8,645 nt of DNA from DASRQZ01 sp964571275 (GTDB taxonomy: Bacteria; Myxococcota_A; Polyangia; Fen-1088): the NCBI GenBank assembly GCA_964571275.1, contig CAZNCQ010000303.1, positions 1 to 8,645 on the forward strand. The letters are read 5' to 3'. Made by a program: the position numbers and the translations under genes. How positions within the stretch are numbered: position 1 is the stretch's first letter; each line of letters begins with the position of its first letter. Below are positions 1 through 6,788 of this stretch, piece by piece. Below the pieces are notes generated by a model. The model was not told the DNA's origin. It made no database searches and worked only from the letters and a program-made list of their open reading frames with translations.

Positions 1-1
1 G

Positions 2-1753
2 ACCGTGCGCCCGCCGCCCGCCGGCAGCAAGGTGCCGTCGTGGGTGCGCAAGATCATGCTGCGCGGCCTGCGCGTCGATCCGTGCGACCGCTGGCCGTCG
101 ATGACCGCGATGCTCGGCGAGCTGGAGAAGAGCCGGCGCGGCGCGCCCCGGCGCCGGTTCGCCGCTGGCGCCACCGCGAAGCTGGCCGGGATCTGGGAGG
201 CAACCCTGCGCGGACGCGCCGGCGACACCGCGGTGAAGACCGAGGTGCGCCGCGCCTTCCTGGCCACCGGCAAGACCTACGCGGCGGCGACCTTCGACAA
301 GGTCCGCGCGATCCTCGACCGCTACGCGCAGGCCTGGTCGGAGATGTACGTCGACGCGTGCGAGGCGACGCACCTGCGCGGCGAGCAGTCGGCCGAGGTG
401 CTCGACCTGCGCATGGCCGGTCTCGACGAATGCCTCGACGGACTGCGCGCGCTGTCGCAGGCGTTCCGCCAGGCCAACGCCGAGGTCGTCGAGAACGCCG
501 TGAGCGCCGCGAACGCGCTGAGCCGGATCGAGCGCTGTGCCGACATCGAGCTCCTGCGCGCGGTGGTGCGGCCGCCCGAGGATCCGGGCGCGCGCGCCAC
601 CGTCGATCGCCTGCGCACCCAGCTGGCCGAGATCCGCGTGCTCCACAACGTCGGCCGCCTCAACGAGGGGCTCGAAGCGATCGGGCCGCTGGTCGACGAG
701 GTGCGCCGCACCGACTACGGGCCGCTGCTGGCGGAGACGTTGTTCGAGCTCGGCAACCTGCACCTGGAGCAACGCGCGGCGGGGGTTGGTGCGCCGATCC
801 TGGAGGAGGCGCTGTGGACCGCGGAGCTGTGCCGGCACGACGAGGTCGTCGCCATGGCCGCTGCGCAGCTGGTCTACGCCGTGGGCGATCAGCTCGTGCG
901 CTTCGAAGCCGGCGAGATCTGGGCGCGCTACGCGGAGACGCGCCTGCTGCGCATGGGCGGCCGCGAAGATCTCTGGGGCTGGCTCTACAACAATCGGGGT
1001 GCGATGCGCGAGCGCCAGGGGCGGCTGCCAGAAGCGATCGACGACGCACGCCGCGCCGTCGCCGCCAAGGAGAAATTCCACGGCCCCGACAGCACCGAGG
1101 TCGGCCTCTCGTTGAACAACATCGCGATGTACATGGCGGTGATCGGCGATCTCGCGAACGCGCTGACGTACATGCAGCGCGGGATCAACGCCGTCGAATC
1201 AGGCGTCGGCCCCGACCACCCGCGGATCGGTGTGCTGCTGTCGAACTACGCCGAGATCTTGAACCAGCTGGGCCGCTTCGCCGAGGCGCGCGAGATGGCG
1301 CGACGCGCGCTCGCAATCTTCGAGCGTGAGACGTCGATCGACAGCTCGGTGCTCTCGTACCCGCTGACGGCGCTCGGGCTCGGCTATCTGGGCGAGGGCA
1401 TGGTCGAGGAGGCGCTGTCGCCGCTGGAGCGCGCGGTGGCGATCCGCGATCGCAACGAGAAACGCCCGGCGAGCCTGGGAGAGGTCCACTTCGCGCTCGC
1501 CTGCGCGCTGAAGCGGGCGGGGCGCGAAGCGCCACGGGCACGCGCGCTGGCGCTGGCGGCGCGCGCGGAGTACGCGAGCGACGCGTCCAACGAAGCGAAC
1601 CAGCGCTGGGCGGAGCAGATCGACGCGTGGCTCGCCACCGACGCCGCGGCCCGCGACGCCGCCCAACCGCTGGCGGCGGGCGCCGCGCTGGTCGCGGACG
1701 CGGGTGCGGGAACCACCGCGCCGCGCCCGCTCAGGGGCTCGCTTCCAAGCTGA
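2..1753 (+). CDS. Ser/Thr protein kinase with C-terminal TPR repeats (5' truncated)
   Basis: The frame is open to the left edge, so the N-terminal part of the kinase domain lies outside the window. What remains starts in the last kinase subdomain (XI): the segment VPSWVRKIMLRGL followed by DPCDRWPSM contains the conserved Arg (residue 29 counting from the GTG at 5). A helical linker follows (about residues 60-190, with EACEATHLRGEQS-like sequence), which I recognise from myxobacterial TPR kinases. TPR-like helix pairs then cover about 205-490, the clearest being NNRGAMRERQGRLPEAIDDA, NNIAMYMAVIGDLANAL, SNYAEILNQLGRFAEA and TALGLGYLGEGMVEEAL. An Ala-rich tail ends the protein. No membrane helix is visible. 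The family phosphorylates Ser/Thr on protein targets, and the TPRs would bind partners. The 3' end overlaps the convergent ECF sigma gene by 23 bp. The substrate is unknown; the FHA protein encoded nearby is a candidate by inference only. Confidence 0.9.
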   Translation, partial: TVRPPPAGSKVPSWVRKIMLRGLRVDPCDRWPSMTAMLGELEKSRRGAPRRRFAAGATAKLAGIWEATLRGRAGDTAVKTEVRRAFLATGKTYAAATFDKVRAILDRYAQAWSEMYVDACEATHLRGEQSAEVLDLRMAGLDECLDGLRALSQAFRQANAEVVENAVSAANALSRIERCADIELLRAVVRPPEDPGARATVDRLRTQLAEIRVLHNVGRLNEGLEAIGPLVDEVRRTDYGPLLAETLFELGNLHLEQRAAGVGAPILEEALWTAELCRHDEVVAMAAAQLVYAVGDQLVRFEAGEIWARYAETRLLRMGGREDLWGWLYNNRGAMRERQGRLPEAIDDARRAVAAKEKFHGPDSTEVGLSLNNIAMYMAVIGDLANALTYMQRGINAVESGVGPDHPRIGVLLSNYAEILNQLGRFAEAREMARRALAIFERETSIDSSVLSYPLTALGLGYLGEGMVEEALSPLERAVAIRDRNEKRPASLGEVHFALACALKRAGREAPRARALALAARAEYASDASNEANQRWAEQIDAWLATDAAARDAAQPLAAGAALVADAGAGTTAPRPLRGSLPS

Positions 1754-2477
1754 GGGCGCGCGGTCGCGCCGGCACGTCGCTCGCGTCTGCCAGCGACGGC
1801 GCGCTGAACACATCGACGTCGATCCGCTTGGTCAAGAACTCGCGCAGCAGGAGCCGCGCGCGCAGGATGCGCGTGCCCACGGTGCTGCTCGGGACCTGCA
1901 GCTTGTGGGCGATCTCCTGGTACGACTGGCCACCGACGGCATAGAGCAAGTAGGTCTGCTGGTACCGCGGCTGCAGCGATGCCAGCGCCAGCGCCAGGTC
2001 TTCATCGGAGACCTGCGCCCACGAGGGGCGGCGCTCGGGCGTCCACGCCGGCGACTGCTCGTAGTCGGCGACCAGGACCTCGCGCGCGAGCCGGCGCAGG
2101 CGGTCGCGATGCAGGTTGCGGACGATGCAGCACAGCCAGGCGCGCATGTCCGAACCGGCGATGAACAGCGCCCGCGACTCGAGCGCGCGGCGGCAGGCCT
2201 CCTGCACCAGGTCGCCGGCGTCGCTGGGATCGCCGGTGAGCCGGCGCGCGTAGCCGCGCACGTCCGAGAGCGATTCGACCAACTGGCAGGTGAACTGGCA
2301 GTCGGCGGCGGCGCGGGTGGCCGCGGTCCCGACCGCGTTGGCCGGCGCGACCGCCGCCAGCGCGGGCGCTGGTTCGGCGGCGAACGAAGAGGCAGGGGTC
2401 GATCCGGTGCGCCGCTGGGAAATCGCAGCGGGTGAGCGACCGCGAAGGAACTCGGAAGGCAGGGGCGCAACGGACAT
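1731..2477 (-). CDS. ECF-type (group 4) RNA polymerase sigma factor
   Basis: A 248-residue protein with the two-domain layout of extracytoplasmic-function sigma factors. Sigma region 2 is about residues 67-132: VRGYARRLTGDPSDAGDLVQ, then DMRAWLCCIVRNLHRDRLRR, the usual 'aWL..I.rN...D..Rr' core-binding and -10 recognition segment. Region 4 is about 160-215: LALASLQPRYQQTYLLYAVG, then YQEIAHKL and PSSTVGTRILRARLLL, a helix-turn-helix for -35 recognition. There is no region 3. An Ala/Pro-rich N-terminal extension of about 60 residues and a 33-residue tail after region 4 are unusual. The ATG at 2477 is chosen because no other good start lies between it and region 2; the open frame continues upstream to a TTG at 2597, but that stretch carries the promoter. 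No Shine-Dalgarno is obvious. No anti-sigma gene is adjacent. The gene lies downstream of an EBP gene and behind a predicted sigma-54 promoter. Confidence 0.93.
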   Translation of the reverse strand: MSVAPLPSEFLRGRSPAAISQRRTGSTPASSFAAEPAPALAAVAPANAVGTAATRAAADCQFTCQLVESLSDVRGYARRLTGDPSDAGDLVQEACRRALESRALFIAGSDMRAWLCCIVRNLHRDRLRRLAREVLVADYEQSPAWTPERRPSWAQVSDEDLALALASLQPRYQQTYLLYAVGGQSYQEIAHKLQVPSSTVGTRILRARLLLREFLTKRIDVDVFSAPSLADASDVPARPRALSLEASP

Positions 2478-2491
2478 GATGGTCCGGAGAC

Positions 2492-2507
2492 AGCAAACCG
2501 CATGCCT
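2492..2507 (-). promoter_or_regulatory. sigma-54 (-24/-12) promoter for the ECF sigma factor gene
   Basis: On the minus strand the bases read AGGCATG-CGGT-TTGCT, against the sigma-54 consensus TGGCACG-N4-TTGCW. The invariant GG (2506-2505) and GC (2494-2493) are separated by exactly 10 nt, and the -12 element TTGCT is perfect. Transcription would start near 2481. That is only about 4 nt before the chosen ATG at 2477, so the message would be nearly leaderless. The EBP gene just upstream and the paired inverted repeats at suitable distance support the call. Confidence 0.7.
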
Positions 2508-2580
2508 CGCCCGTTCAGCGGTGGAAAACGGAATCCCTGGGCGTTGCGCGACTTCTGGATCGCGACCCCGATCCCCAGCC

Positions 2581-2597
2581 TTGCTCGGATTGAGCAA
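2581..2597. promoter_or_regulatory. inverted repeat, promoter-proximal putative EBP binding site (UAS1)
   Basis: A perfect inverted repeat, TTGCTC-GGATT-GAGCAA (6-bp arms, 5-bp spacer), centred at 2589. That is about 108 bp upstream of the start predicted for the sigma-54 promoter at 2492-2507. A second copy with identical arms and a different spacer lies 41 bp further upstream. Conservation of arms but not spacer is what a dimeric DNA-binding protein's site looks like. There is no U-tract, so it is not a terminator. The encoded Fis-type HTH of the neighbouring EBP is the likely binder (inference). Confidence 0.65.
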
Positions 2598-2621
2598 ATA
2601 CCTTCGCGCCCGAGGCGATCA

Positions 2622-2638
2622 TTGCTCAAACTGAGCAA
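2622..2638. promoter_or_regulatory. inverted repeat, promoter-distal putative EBP binding site (UAS2)
   Basis: A second perfect copy, TTGCTC-AAACT-GAGCAA, centred at 2630. It lies about 149 bp upstream of the predicted sigma-54 start and 29 bp beyond the EBP stop codon. The centre-to-centre distance of 41 bp from the first copy is close to four helical turns, so both sites face the same side of the DNA, as is usual for paired enhancer sites of sigma-54 activators. Confidence 0.65.
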
Positions 2639-2667
2639 CGGGCGTTGCAAAGCGCAGTTTCGTGCGC

Positions 2668-4539
2668 TCAGTCTCGGTCGCGCGCCGGGCCCTTTTGCGG
2701 CCGCGGGATCCCGTATTGCTCGAGCTTGTAAACGAACGTCCGCCGCGGCATTCCCAGCAACTCCGCCGCCCGTGTCTGGTTGCCGTTGCACGCCGCGAGC
2801 GCATCGAGCATCCGCTGTCGTTCGGCCTCTTTCTTGGGGTCGTCGAGGGGTGGCAGGTCGCCGACGATGCGCAAGACCGGCGCCGCCGACGTCGTGCTGA
2901 CGGCCGTGGTCTCGTCGGCCGTGCGCCGCATCTTCTCCAGCGGCAGGTGCTGCGTCCCGATCTCGGCGCCATCGCAGAGGACGAACGCGCGCTCCATCAC
3001 GTTCTTGAGCTCCCGAATGTTGCCCGGCCAGTGGTAGCCGAGCAGGCAGCTCATCGCCTCCCCGCCGATGCGCGGGGTGACCGATCTGCCGGTTTCCCGA
3101 CACATCTGGGCCAGGAAGGTGTCAATCAGCGCCGGAATCTCGTCCACCCGTTCGCGGAGCGGTGGCACCACCAGAGAGATGACGTTCAGGCGGAAGAGCA
3201 GGTCCGACCGGAACTCGCCGCGGGTGAGCGCGACCTCGAGGTCGCGGTTGGTGGCCGACACGAACCTGACATTTATGGCGCGGGATCGCAGGGCTCCAAC
3301 GGGCAGCACCTCGCGCGCCTCGATCACCCGCAGCAGCTTGGCCTGCATGGACAGCGGCATCTCCCCGATCTCGTCCAGGAACACCGTGCCGCCGTTGGCC
3401 GACTCGAGCAGGCCGATCTTGGCGCCCACCGCGCCGGTGAACGCGCCGCGCTCGTGCCCGAAGAGCTCGCTCTCGATCAGGGTCTGCGACAACCCCGCGC
3501 AGTTGAGCGCCAGGAACGGCTTGTCGGCGCGCGGCGACAGCTGGTGGATCAGGCGCGCCAGCACCTCCTTGCCGACGCCCGTCTCGCCCAGGATCATCAC
3601 GTTGATGCCCGACGAGGCCGCTCGCACCGCCATGCCGCGCACGCGCTCCATGCCGGCCAGCTCCAGCGCCGCGCTGTCGGCGGTGGCGCGGCCCGACTCC
3701 AGCTTCACGAGGGCGTTGGCGCGCGCGACCAGCGCGTCGACCGAGCGCCCGTCGCGTGGGTACCAGGCCAGCGCCGCGCTGCCCTCGATGCCGGCGCTGC
3801 GACAGACCTCGAGGACGTGATCGATCAGGCGCCGCGCCTCCTTGGCGTTGGGCTCGAGCACCATGATCTCGTAGTCGCGCGGCCCGTAGCCGGCGAAGAC
3901 GTGCGGGGGCGGCAGATCGCGCGCCAGGATCGGCAAGATCGCCGTCCAGGGCGCCACGCCGGGAAAGCGCAGGCGCGCCAGCGCGAACGGGACGCCGGTC
4001 TCGATGGCGCGCTCGCACTCCTCCTGCAAGCGATCCTCGAAGCTGTCGTGCGACCACAGGCGGCGCGGCCCCATCGGCGGCCGGTCTTCGAGCACGACGA
4101 CCATGGTCGAGCCGATGGTGATCGTCTCGCCCGGACGGATCGGCGCCCACTCGCCCGGCTTGAGCGCCGCGTCGCGCAGCCGCGTGCCGTTGGCGCTGCC
4201 GGCGTCACTGATCGACAGCACGGACGCGCCGTCGGGGACGGTCTCGATCTGGATGCGGACGTGCTCGCGCGACGCCAGCGGATCGTCGACGCGCACCTCG
4301 CATTTCGACGATCGGCCGACGGTCACCGTGCCGCTCACCGGCAGCGGCTGCGAGAAGAAGGCGTCCAGCGACATCACCAGCAGGTGCAGCCCGTGACCCG
4401 CGGAGCCGTTCGCCGCGCCCGCACTTCTGAGCGTAATTTCTGTGTTCACGACGACCCGAGACTGCTTGAACCGTGCCGGCGTTCCGGTCGGAGCTGATTT
4501 AAGCAGCCTTCGGCGGCGGCGCCAAGCGATCCGAGCCAT
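2668..4539 (-). CDS. FHA-domain sigma-54-dependent enhancer-binding protein (NtrC-family activator)
   Basis: A 623-residue sigma-54 activator. An N-terminal FHA domain (about 50-150; VGRSSKCEVRVDDPLASREH, then SDAGSANGTRL) should bind phosphothreonine. Residues about 165-285 resemble a degenerate GGDEF domain: YGPRDYEIMVL sits where YGGDEF would be, and WYPRDGRSVDALVARANALV matches the usual 'P.dG....L...AD.A' end. The AAA+ ATPase (about 290-525) is intact: Walker A GETGVGKE (318-325), sigma-54-contacting GAFTGA (365-370), Walker B GGTVFLDEIGE (383-393), FRSDLLFRLNVISLVVPPLR with the arginine finger, and WPGNIREL. A Fis-type HTH (about 570-610, ending PRRTFVYKLEQYGI) binds DNA. It would remodel sigma-54 holoenzyme at promoters, the best candidate being that of the downstream ECF sigma gene. 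The start is uncertain: the first 30-40 codons are Arg-rich with poor GC3 and no clear Shine-Dalgarno, so the GTG at 4449 is a real alternative to the ATG at 4539. The gene is divergent from minC. Confidence 0.95.
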   Translation of the reverse strand: MARIAWRRRRRLLKSAPTGTPARFKQSRVVVNTEITLRSAGAANGSAGHGLHLLVMSLDAFFSQPLPVSGTVTVGRSSKCEVRVDDPLASREHVRIQIETVPDGASVLSISDAGSANGTRLRDAALKPGEWAPIRPGETITIGSTMVVVLEDRPPMGPRRLWSHDSFEDRLQEECERAIETGVPFALARLRFPGVAPWTAILPILARDLPPPHVFAGYGPRDYEIMVLEPNAKEARRLIDHVLEVCRSAGIEGSAALAWYPRDGRSVDALVARANALVKLESGRATADSAALELAGMERVRGMAVRAASSGINVMILGETGVGKEVLARLIHQLSPRADKPFLALNCAGLSQTLIESELFGHERGAFTGAVGAKIGLLESANGGTVFLDEIGEMPLSMQAKLLRVIEAREVLPVGALRSRAINVRFVSATNRDLEVALTRGEFRSDLLFRLNVISLVVPPLRERVDEIPALIDTFLAQMCRETGRSVTPRIGGEAMSCLLGYHWPGNIRELKNVMERAFVLCDGAEIGTQHLPLEKMRRTADETTAVSTTSAAPVLRIVGDLPPLDDPKKEAERQRMLDALAACNGNQTRAAELLGMPRRTFVYKLEQYGIPRPQKGPARDRD

Positions 4540-4590
4540 GCGACCCGGCGCCTACATGCATCGCGGCCGAGACTAAATTGATTCAGAAAT

Positions 4591-4618
4591 TTGACCCCTG
4601 GTGGCGCGGTCCGAGAAT
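4591..4618 (+). promoter_or_regulatory. putative sigma-70-type promoter of the min operon
   Basis: TTGACC (4591-4596, 5/6 to the -35 consensus) is followed after 16 bp by GAGAAT (4613-4618, 4/6 to the -10 consensus). A start near 4625 would leave a short leader containing the GGAG Shine-Dalgarno (4632-4635) in front of the minC ATG at 4640. It sits in the roughly 100-bp divergent spacer between the EBP and minC, whose core (about 4570-4596) is markedly AT-richer than its surroundings. Prediction from pattern only; high-GC bacteria often have looser promoters. Confidence 0.35.
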
Positions 4619-4639
4619 GGGTCATCGGATCGGAGCCCC

Positions 4640-5494
4640 ATGACTGCATTTGATGCGCCCGTCGAAGATCAGGCCCCCCGGGGCACCTCTGCCGGCGGCG
4701 CGCGCCGCGCCGTGCCCTTCGATCTCAAGGGGACGATGGCGCCGCTCACCGTGCTGCGGCTGCGCAGCCTGGACCTGGCGGTCATCGAGCGGCACCTGCG
4801 CATCAAGATCGCGCAGCTGCCACAGCTCTTCTTGAACGCCCCGGTGCTGGTCGACGCGGGCGCCCTCGCGGGGCAGGGCGCCGGGCTCGCCGTCGAGGAG
4901 CTGGTGCGCTCGCTCCGCTCGTGCAAGCTGGTGCCGGTCGCGATCGCGAACCTGGCCGAGGAGCTGCGCGAGCGCGCGGTGGCGGCCGGGCTGGGCATCA
5001 TGCAGCCTGCGCCCGCGCGGCCGCGCGGCGACGACCGGGTGGCGGCCGCGCCGAGCGCCGCAGCCGACGCGAGCGACGGCGGCCACGCGCCCGCCGCCCC
5101 GCACTCACCTGCGGCGGCGCCGCGTAGCAGCGGTCTCGCCGCCGTGGCCACGCCGCCCACCGGACATGCCGGCCCGATGGTGATCACCCAGCCGGTGCGC
5201 AGCGGCCAGGTCGTCTACGCGCAGAACGCGGACCTGGTGGTGCTGGCGCCGGTCAATCCGGGCGCACAGGTGATCGCCGACGGGCACATCCACATCTACG
5301 CCCCGCTGCGTGGCCGCGCCGTCGCCGGCGTGCAGGGGTTGCTGGGCGCGCGCATCTTCTGCCAGCGGCTGGAGGCGGAGCTGGTCGCCATCTCGGGCGC
5401 CTACTTGACCGCCGACGACATTCCCGAGGCGCGCCGCGGGCGCCCGGCTCAGATCCACTTCGAGGGCGGCGAATGCCGAATCGCTGCCCTCTAG
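4640..5494 (+). CDS. minC: septum site-determining protein MinC
   Basis: MinC inhibits FtsZ polymerisation and is carried to the membrane by MinD. The 284-residue protein has both family domains. The N-terminal FtsZ-antagonist domain is about 25-122: PFDLKGTMAPLTVLRLRSLD, then IAQLPQLFLNAPVLVDAGAL. An Ala/Pro-rich linker spans about 123-178. The C-terminal beta-helix domain is about 182-284: PVRSGQVVYAQNADLVVLAP, IADGHIHIYAPLRGRAVAG, then IFCQRLEAELVAISGAY. The RSGQ motif of the MinD-contact surface is intact. It is longer than the E. coli protein (about 231 residues), mainly through the linker and an N-terminal extension. The ATG at 4640 is preferred over an in-frame GTG at 4601 because GGAG lies 4 nt upstream of it and the leader codons look non-coding. 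It is the first gene of minCDE, with a 40-bp gap to minD. Confidence 0.97.
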   Translation: MTAFDAPVEDQAPRGTSAGGARRAVPFDLKGTMAPLTVLRLRSLDLAVIERHLRIKIAQLPQLFLNAPVLVDAGALAGQGAGLAVEELVRSLRSCKLVPVAIANLAEELRERAVAAGLGIMQPAPARPRGDDRVAAAPSAAADASDGGHAPAAPHSPAAAPRSSGLAAVATPPTGHAGPMVITQPVRSGQVVYAQNADLVVLAPVNPGAQVIADGHIHIYAPLRGRAVAGVQGLLGARIFCQRLEAELVAISGAYLTADDIPEARRGRPAQIHFEGGECRIAAL

Positions 5495-5534
5495 GATTCG
5501 CGTTCTAGGTTCCAGTCACCAATGGAGGTTCCAC

Positions 5535-6344
5535 GTGTCTAAAGTCATCGTCATCACATCGGGTAAAGGTGGGGTCGGCAAGACCACGACCAGCGCAAAC
5601 GTCGCCACCGGCCTCGCGCTCAAGGGGAAGAAGACGGTCGCGATCGACTTCGACGTCGGCTTGCGCAACCTCGACCTGGTCATGGGGTGCGAGCGGCGCG
5701 TGGTTTACGACTTCGTCAACGTCATCAAGAACGAGGCGAAGCTGGCGCAGTCGCTGATCCGCGACAAGCGCGTCGAGAACCTGTACGTGCTGCCGGCGTC
5801 GCAGACGCGCGACAAGGACGCGCTGGATCCCGAGGGCGTGGGCCGCGTCATCGAGGAGCTGAAGACGATGGGCTTCGAGTACATCATCTGCGACTCGCCG
5901 GCCGGCATCGAGAAGGGCGCGCAGATGGCGATGTACTTCGCCGACGAGGCCATCGTGGTCACCAACCCCGAAGTCTCTTCGGTGCGCGACTCCGACCGCG
6001 TGCTCGGCCTGCTGGCCGCCAAGACCAGCCGCGCCGAGGTCGGCGGGCCGCCGATCAAGACCCACCTGCTGCTCACGCGCTATGCGCCCATGCAAGTGAA
6101 GAAGGGCGAGATGCTCAGCGTCGGCGACGTGCTGGAGCTGCTGGGCATCCCGCTGCTCGGCGTGATCCCCGAGTCCAAGGCCGTGCTGCAGGCGTCGAAC
6201 AAGGGTGTTCCCTCGATCCTCGACGAGACCACCGACGTCGCGCAGGCGTACCTCGACGTCGTCTACCGATTCCTGGGCGAGGAACGCGAGCACCGTTTCA
6301 TCGAAGAGGAGAAGCGCAGCTTCTTCGGTCGCCTGTTTGGTTGA
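5535..6344 (+). CDS. minD: septum site-determining protein MinD (membrane ATPase)
   Basis: MinD is a ParA/MinD-type P-loop ATPase that dimerises with ATP on the inner membrane, recruits MinC, and is released by MinE. The 269-residue length matches the family (E. coli 270). The deviant Walker A motif GKGGVGKTT has the signature Lys11 and catalytic Lys16. DFDVGLRNLDLVMGCERRVV (from 38) is nearly invariant in MinD, and IICDSPAGIE (117-126) holds the Walker B Asp120. The last residues, EEEKRSFFGRLFG, form the amphipathic membrane-targeting helix. Translation starts at GTG 5535, supported by GGAGG at 5524-5528, 6 nt upstream, and by alignment of the first residue with other MinDs. It is the middle gene of the operon, 27 bp from minE. 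Confidence 0.99.
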   Translation: MSKVIVITSGKGGVGKTTTSANVATGLALKGKKTVAIDFDVGLRNLDLVMGCERRVVYDFVNVIKNEAKLAQSLIRDKRVENLYVLPASQTRDKDALDPEGVGRVIEELKTMGFEYIICDSPAGIEKGAQMAMYFADEAIVVTNPEVSSVRDSDRVLGLLAAKTSRAEVGGPPIKTHLLLTRYAPMQVKKGEMLSVGDVLELLGIPLLGVIPESKAVLQASNKGVPSILDETTDVAQAYLDVVYRFLGEEREHRFIEEEKRSFFGRLFG

Positions 6345-6371
6345 GGAGCGGGTCTACTCCCGGAGGTCAAC

Positions 6372-6677
6372 ATGTCGTTTTTCGATTATTTCCGCCGCAC
6401 CCAGAAGACCGCCAGCCTGGCCAAGGATCGGCTGTCGATCATCGTCGCGCGCGAGCGCTCCACGACGCGCGGCGCGCCCGACTACCTACCCCAGCTGCAG
6501 CAAGAGCTGCTAGCGGTCATCGCGCGCTACGAGAAGATCGATCTGCAGGAAGTCGGCGTGCGCATCGACAGCTCCGGCGGCTGCGAGGTCCTGGAGATCA
6601 ACATCGTGCTCCCCGACGCCGCCCAGGCCGGCAAGGCGCTGAAGTCAGTGAGCGCCGCCGGCGCCTCGGCGAGCTGA
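6372..6677 (+). CDS. minE: cell division topological specificity factor MinE
   Basis: MinE stimulates MinD ATPase activity and drives pole-to-pole oscillation of MinCD. The 101-residue protein has the N-terminal membrane-binding segment MSFFDYFRR (compare MALLDFF in E. coli). The MinD-contact region IIVARE...YLPQLQQELLAVIARY covers about 23-53. The beta-strand dimer domain (about 56-86) ends in VLEINIVLPDA. It is somewhat longer than E. coli MinE (88) because of an Ala/Ser-rich tail that looks disordered. GGAGG at 6362-6366 lies 5 nt before the ATG. It is the last gene of minCDE and is followed by a strong hairpin terminator at 6744-6780, which it shares with the convergent lipoprotein gene. 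Confidence 0.98.
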   Translation: MSFFDYFRRTQKTASLAKDRLSIIVARERSTTRGAPDYLPQLQQELLAVIARYEKIDLQEVGVRIDSSGGCEVLEINIVLPDAAQAGKALKSVSAAGASAS

Positions 6678-6743
6678 GGTTCGCCGCCGCGGCATTGCCG
6701 CAGCGGCTTCGCCTTTCAATCAAAACATCGCTTAGAACAAAAC

Positions 6744-6780
6744 GGGCCGCCGCGAATCTCGCGGCGGCCCCTTCTTTTTG
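6744..6780. terminator. bidirectional rho-independent terminator between minE and the lipoprotein gene
   Basis: A perfect 12-bp stem, GGGCCGCCGCGA (6744-6755) with TCGCGGCGGCCC (6759-6770), closes on a 3-nt loop and is followed by CTTCTTTTT on the plus strand. On the minus strand the hairpin is followed by a GTTTTGTTC tract, so it should also stop transcripts of the convergent gene ending at 6802. A hairpin with the same stem occurs at 8253-8285. Confidence 0.9.
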
Positions 6781-6788
6781 CCGGTGCG

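Noticed and set aside
40..1329. A 429-codon open frame overlapping the kinase/TPR gene in another frame
   Set aside because: Its Arg/Gly/Ala-rich product has no recognisable motifs, and the other frame has clear kinase and TPR motifs.
2714..2724. TTGCTCGAGC in the 3' end of the EBP gene as a third copy of the inverted repeat
   Set aside because: It has no 5-bp spacer and an incomplete second arm, and it encodes conserved HTH residues (LEQYG), so it looks coincidental.
2662..4497. A 611-codon open frame on the plus strand, opposite the EBP gene
   Set aside because: It is the mirror of a clearly conserved coding sequence. Its product is Arg/His/Gln/Asp-rich without domains, as expected for the antisense of a GC-biased gene.
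4601..4639. An in-frame GTG start for minC at 4601
   Set aside because: No Shine-Dalgarno precedes it, and the ATG at 4640 has GGAG at suitable spacing; the extra residues do not resemble MinC.
4519..4640. A sigma-54 promoter in the EBP-minC spacer
   Set aside because: TGG-containing segments on both strands were checked; none has a GC exactly 10 nt after the GG with a TTGC-like -12 box.
6686..6707. A hairpin GCCGC...GCGGC directly after minE as an additional terminator
   Set aside because: The stem has internal mismatches and no U-tract; the strong hairpin at 6744 suffices.
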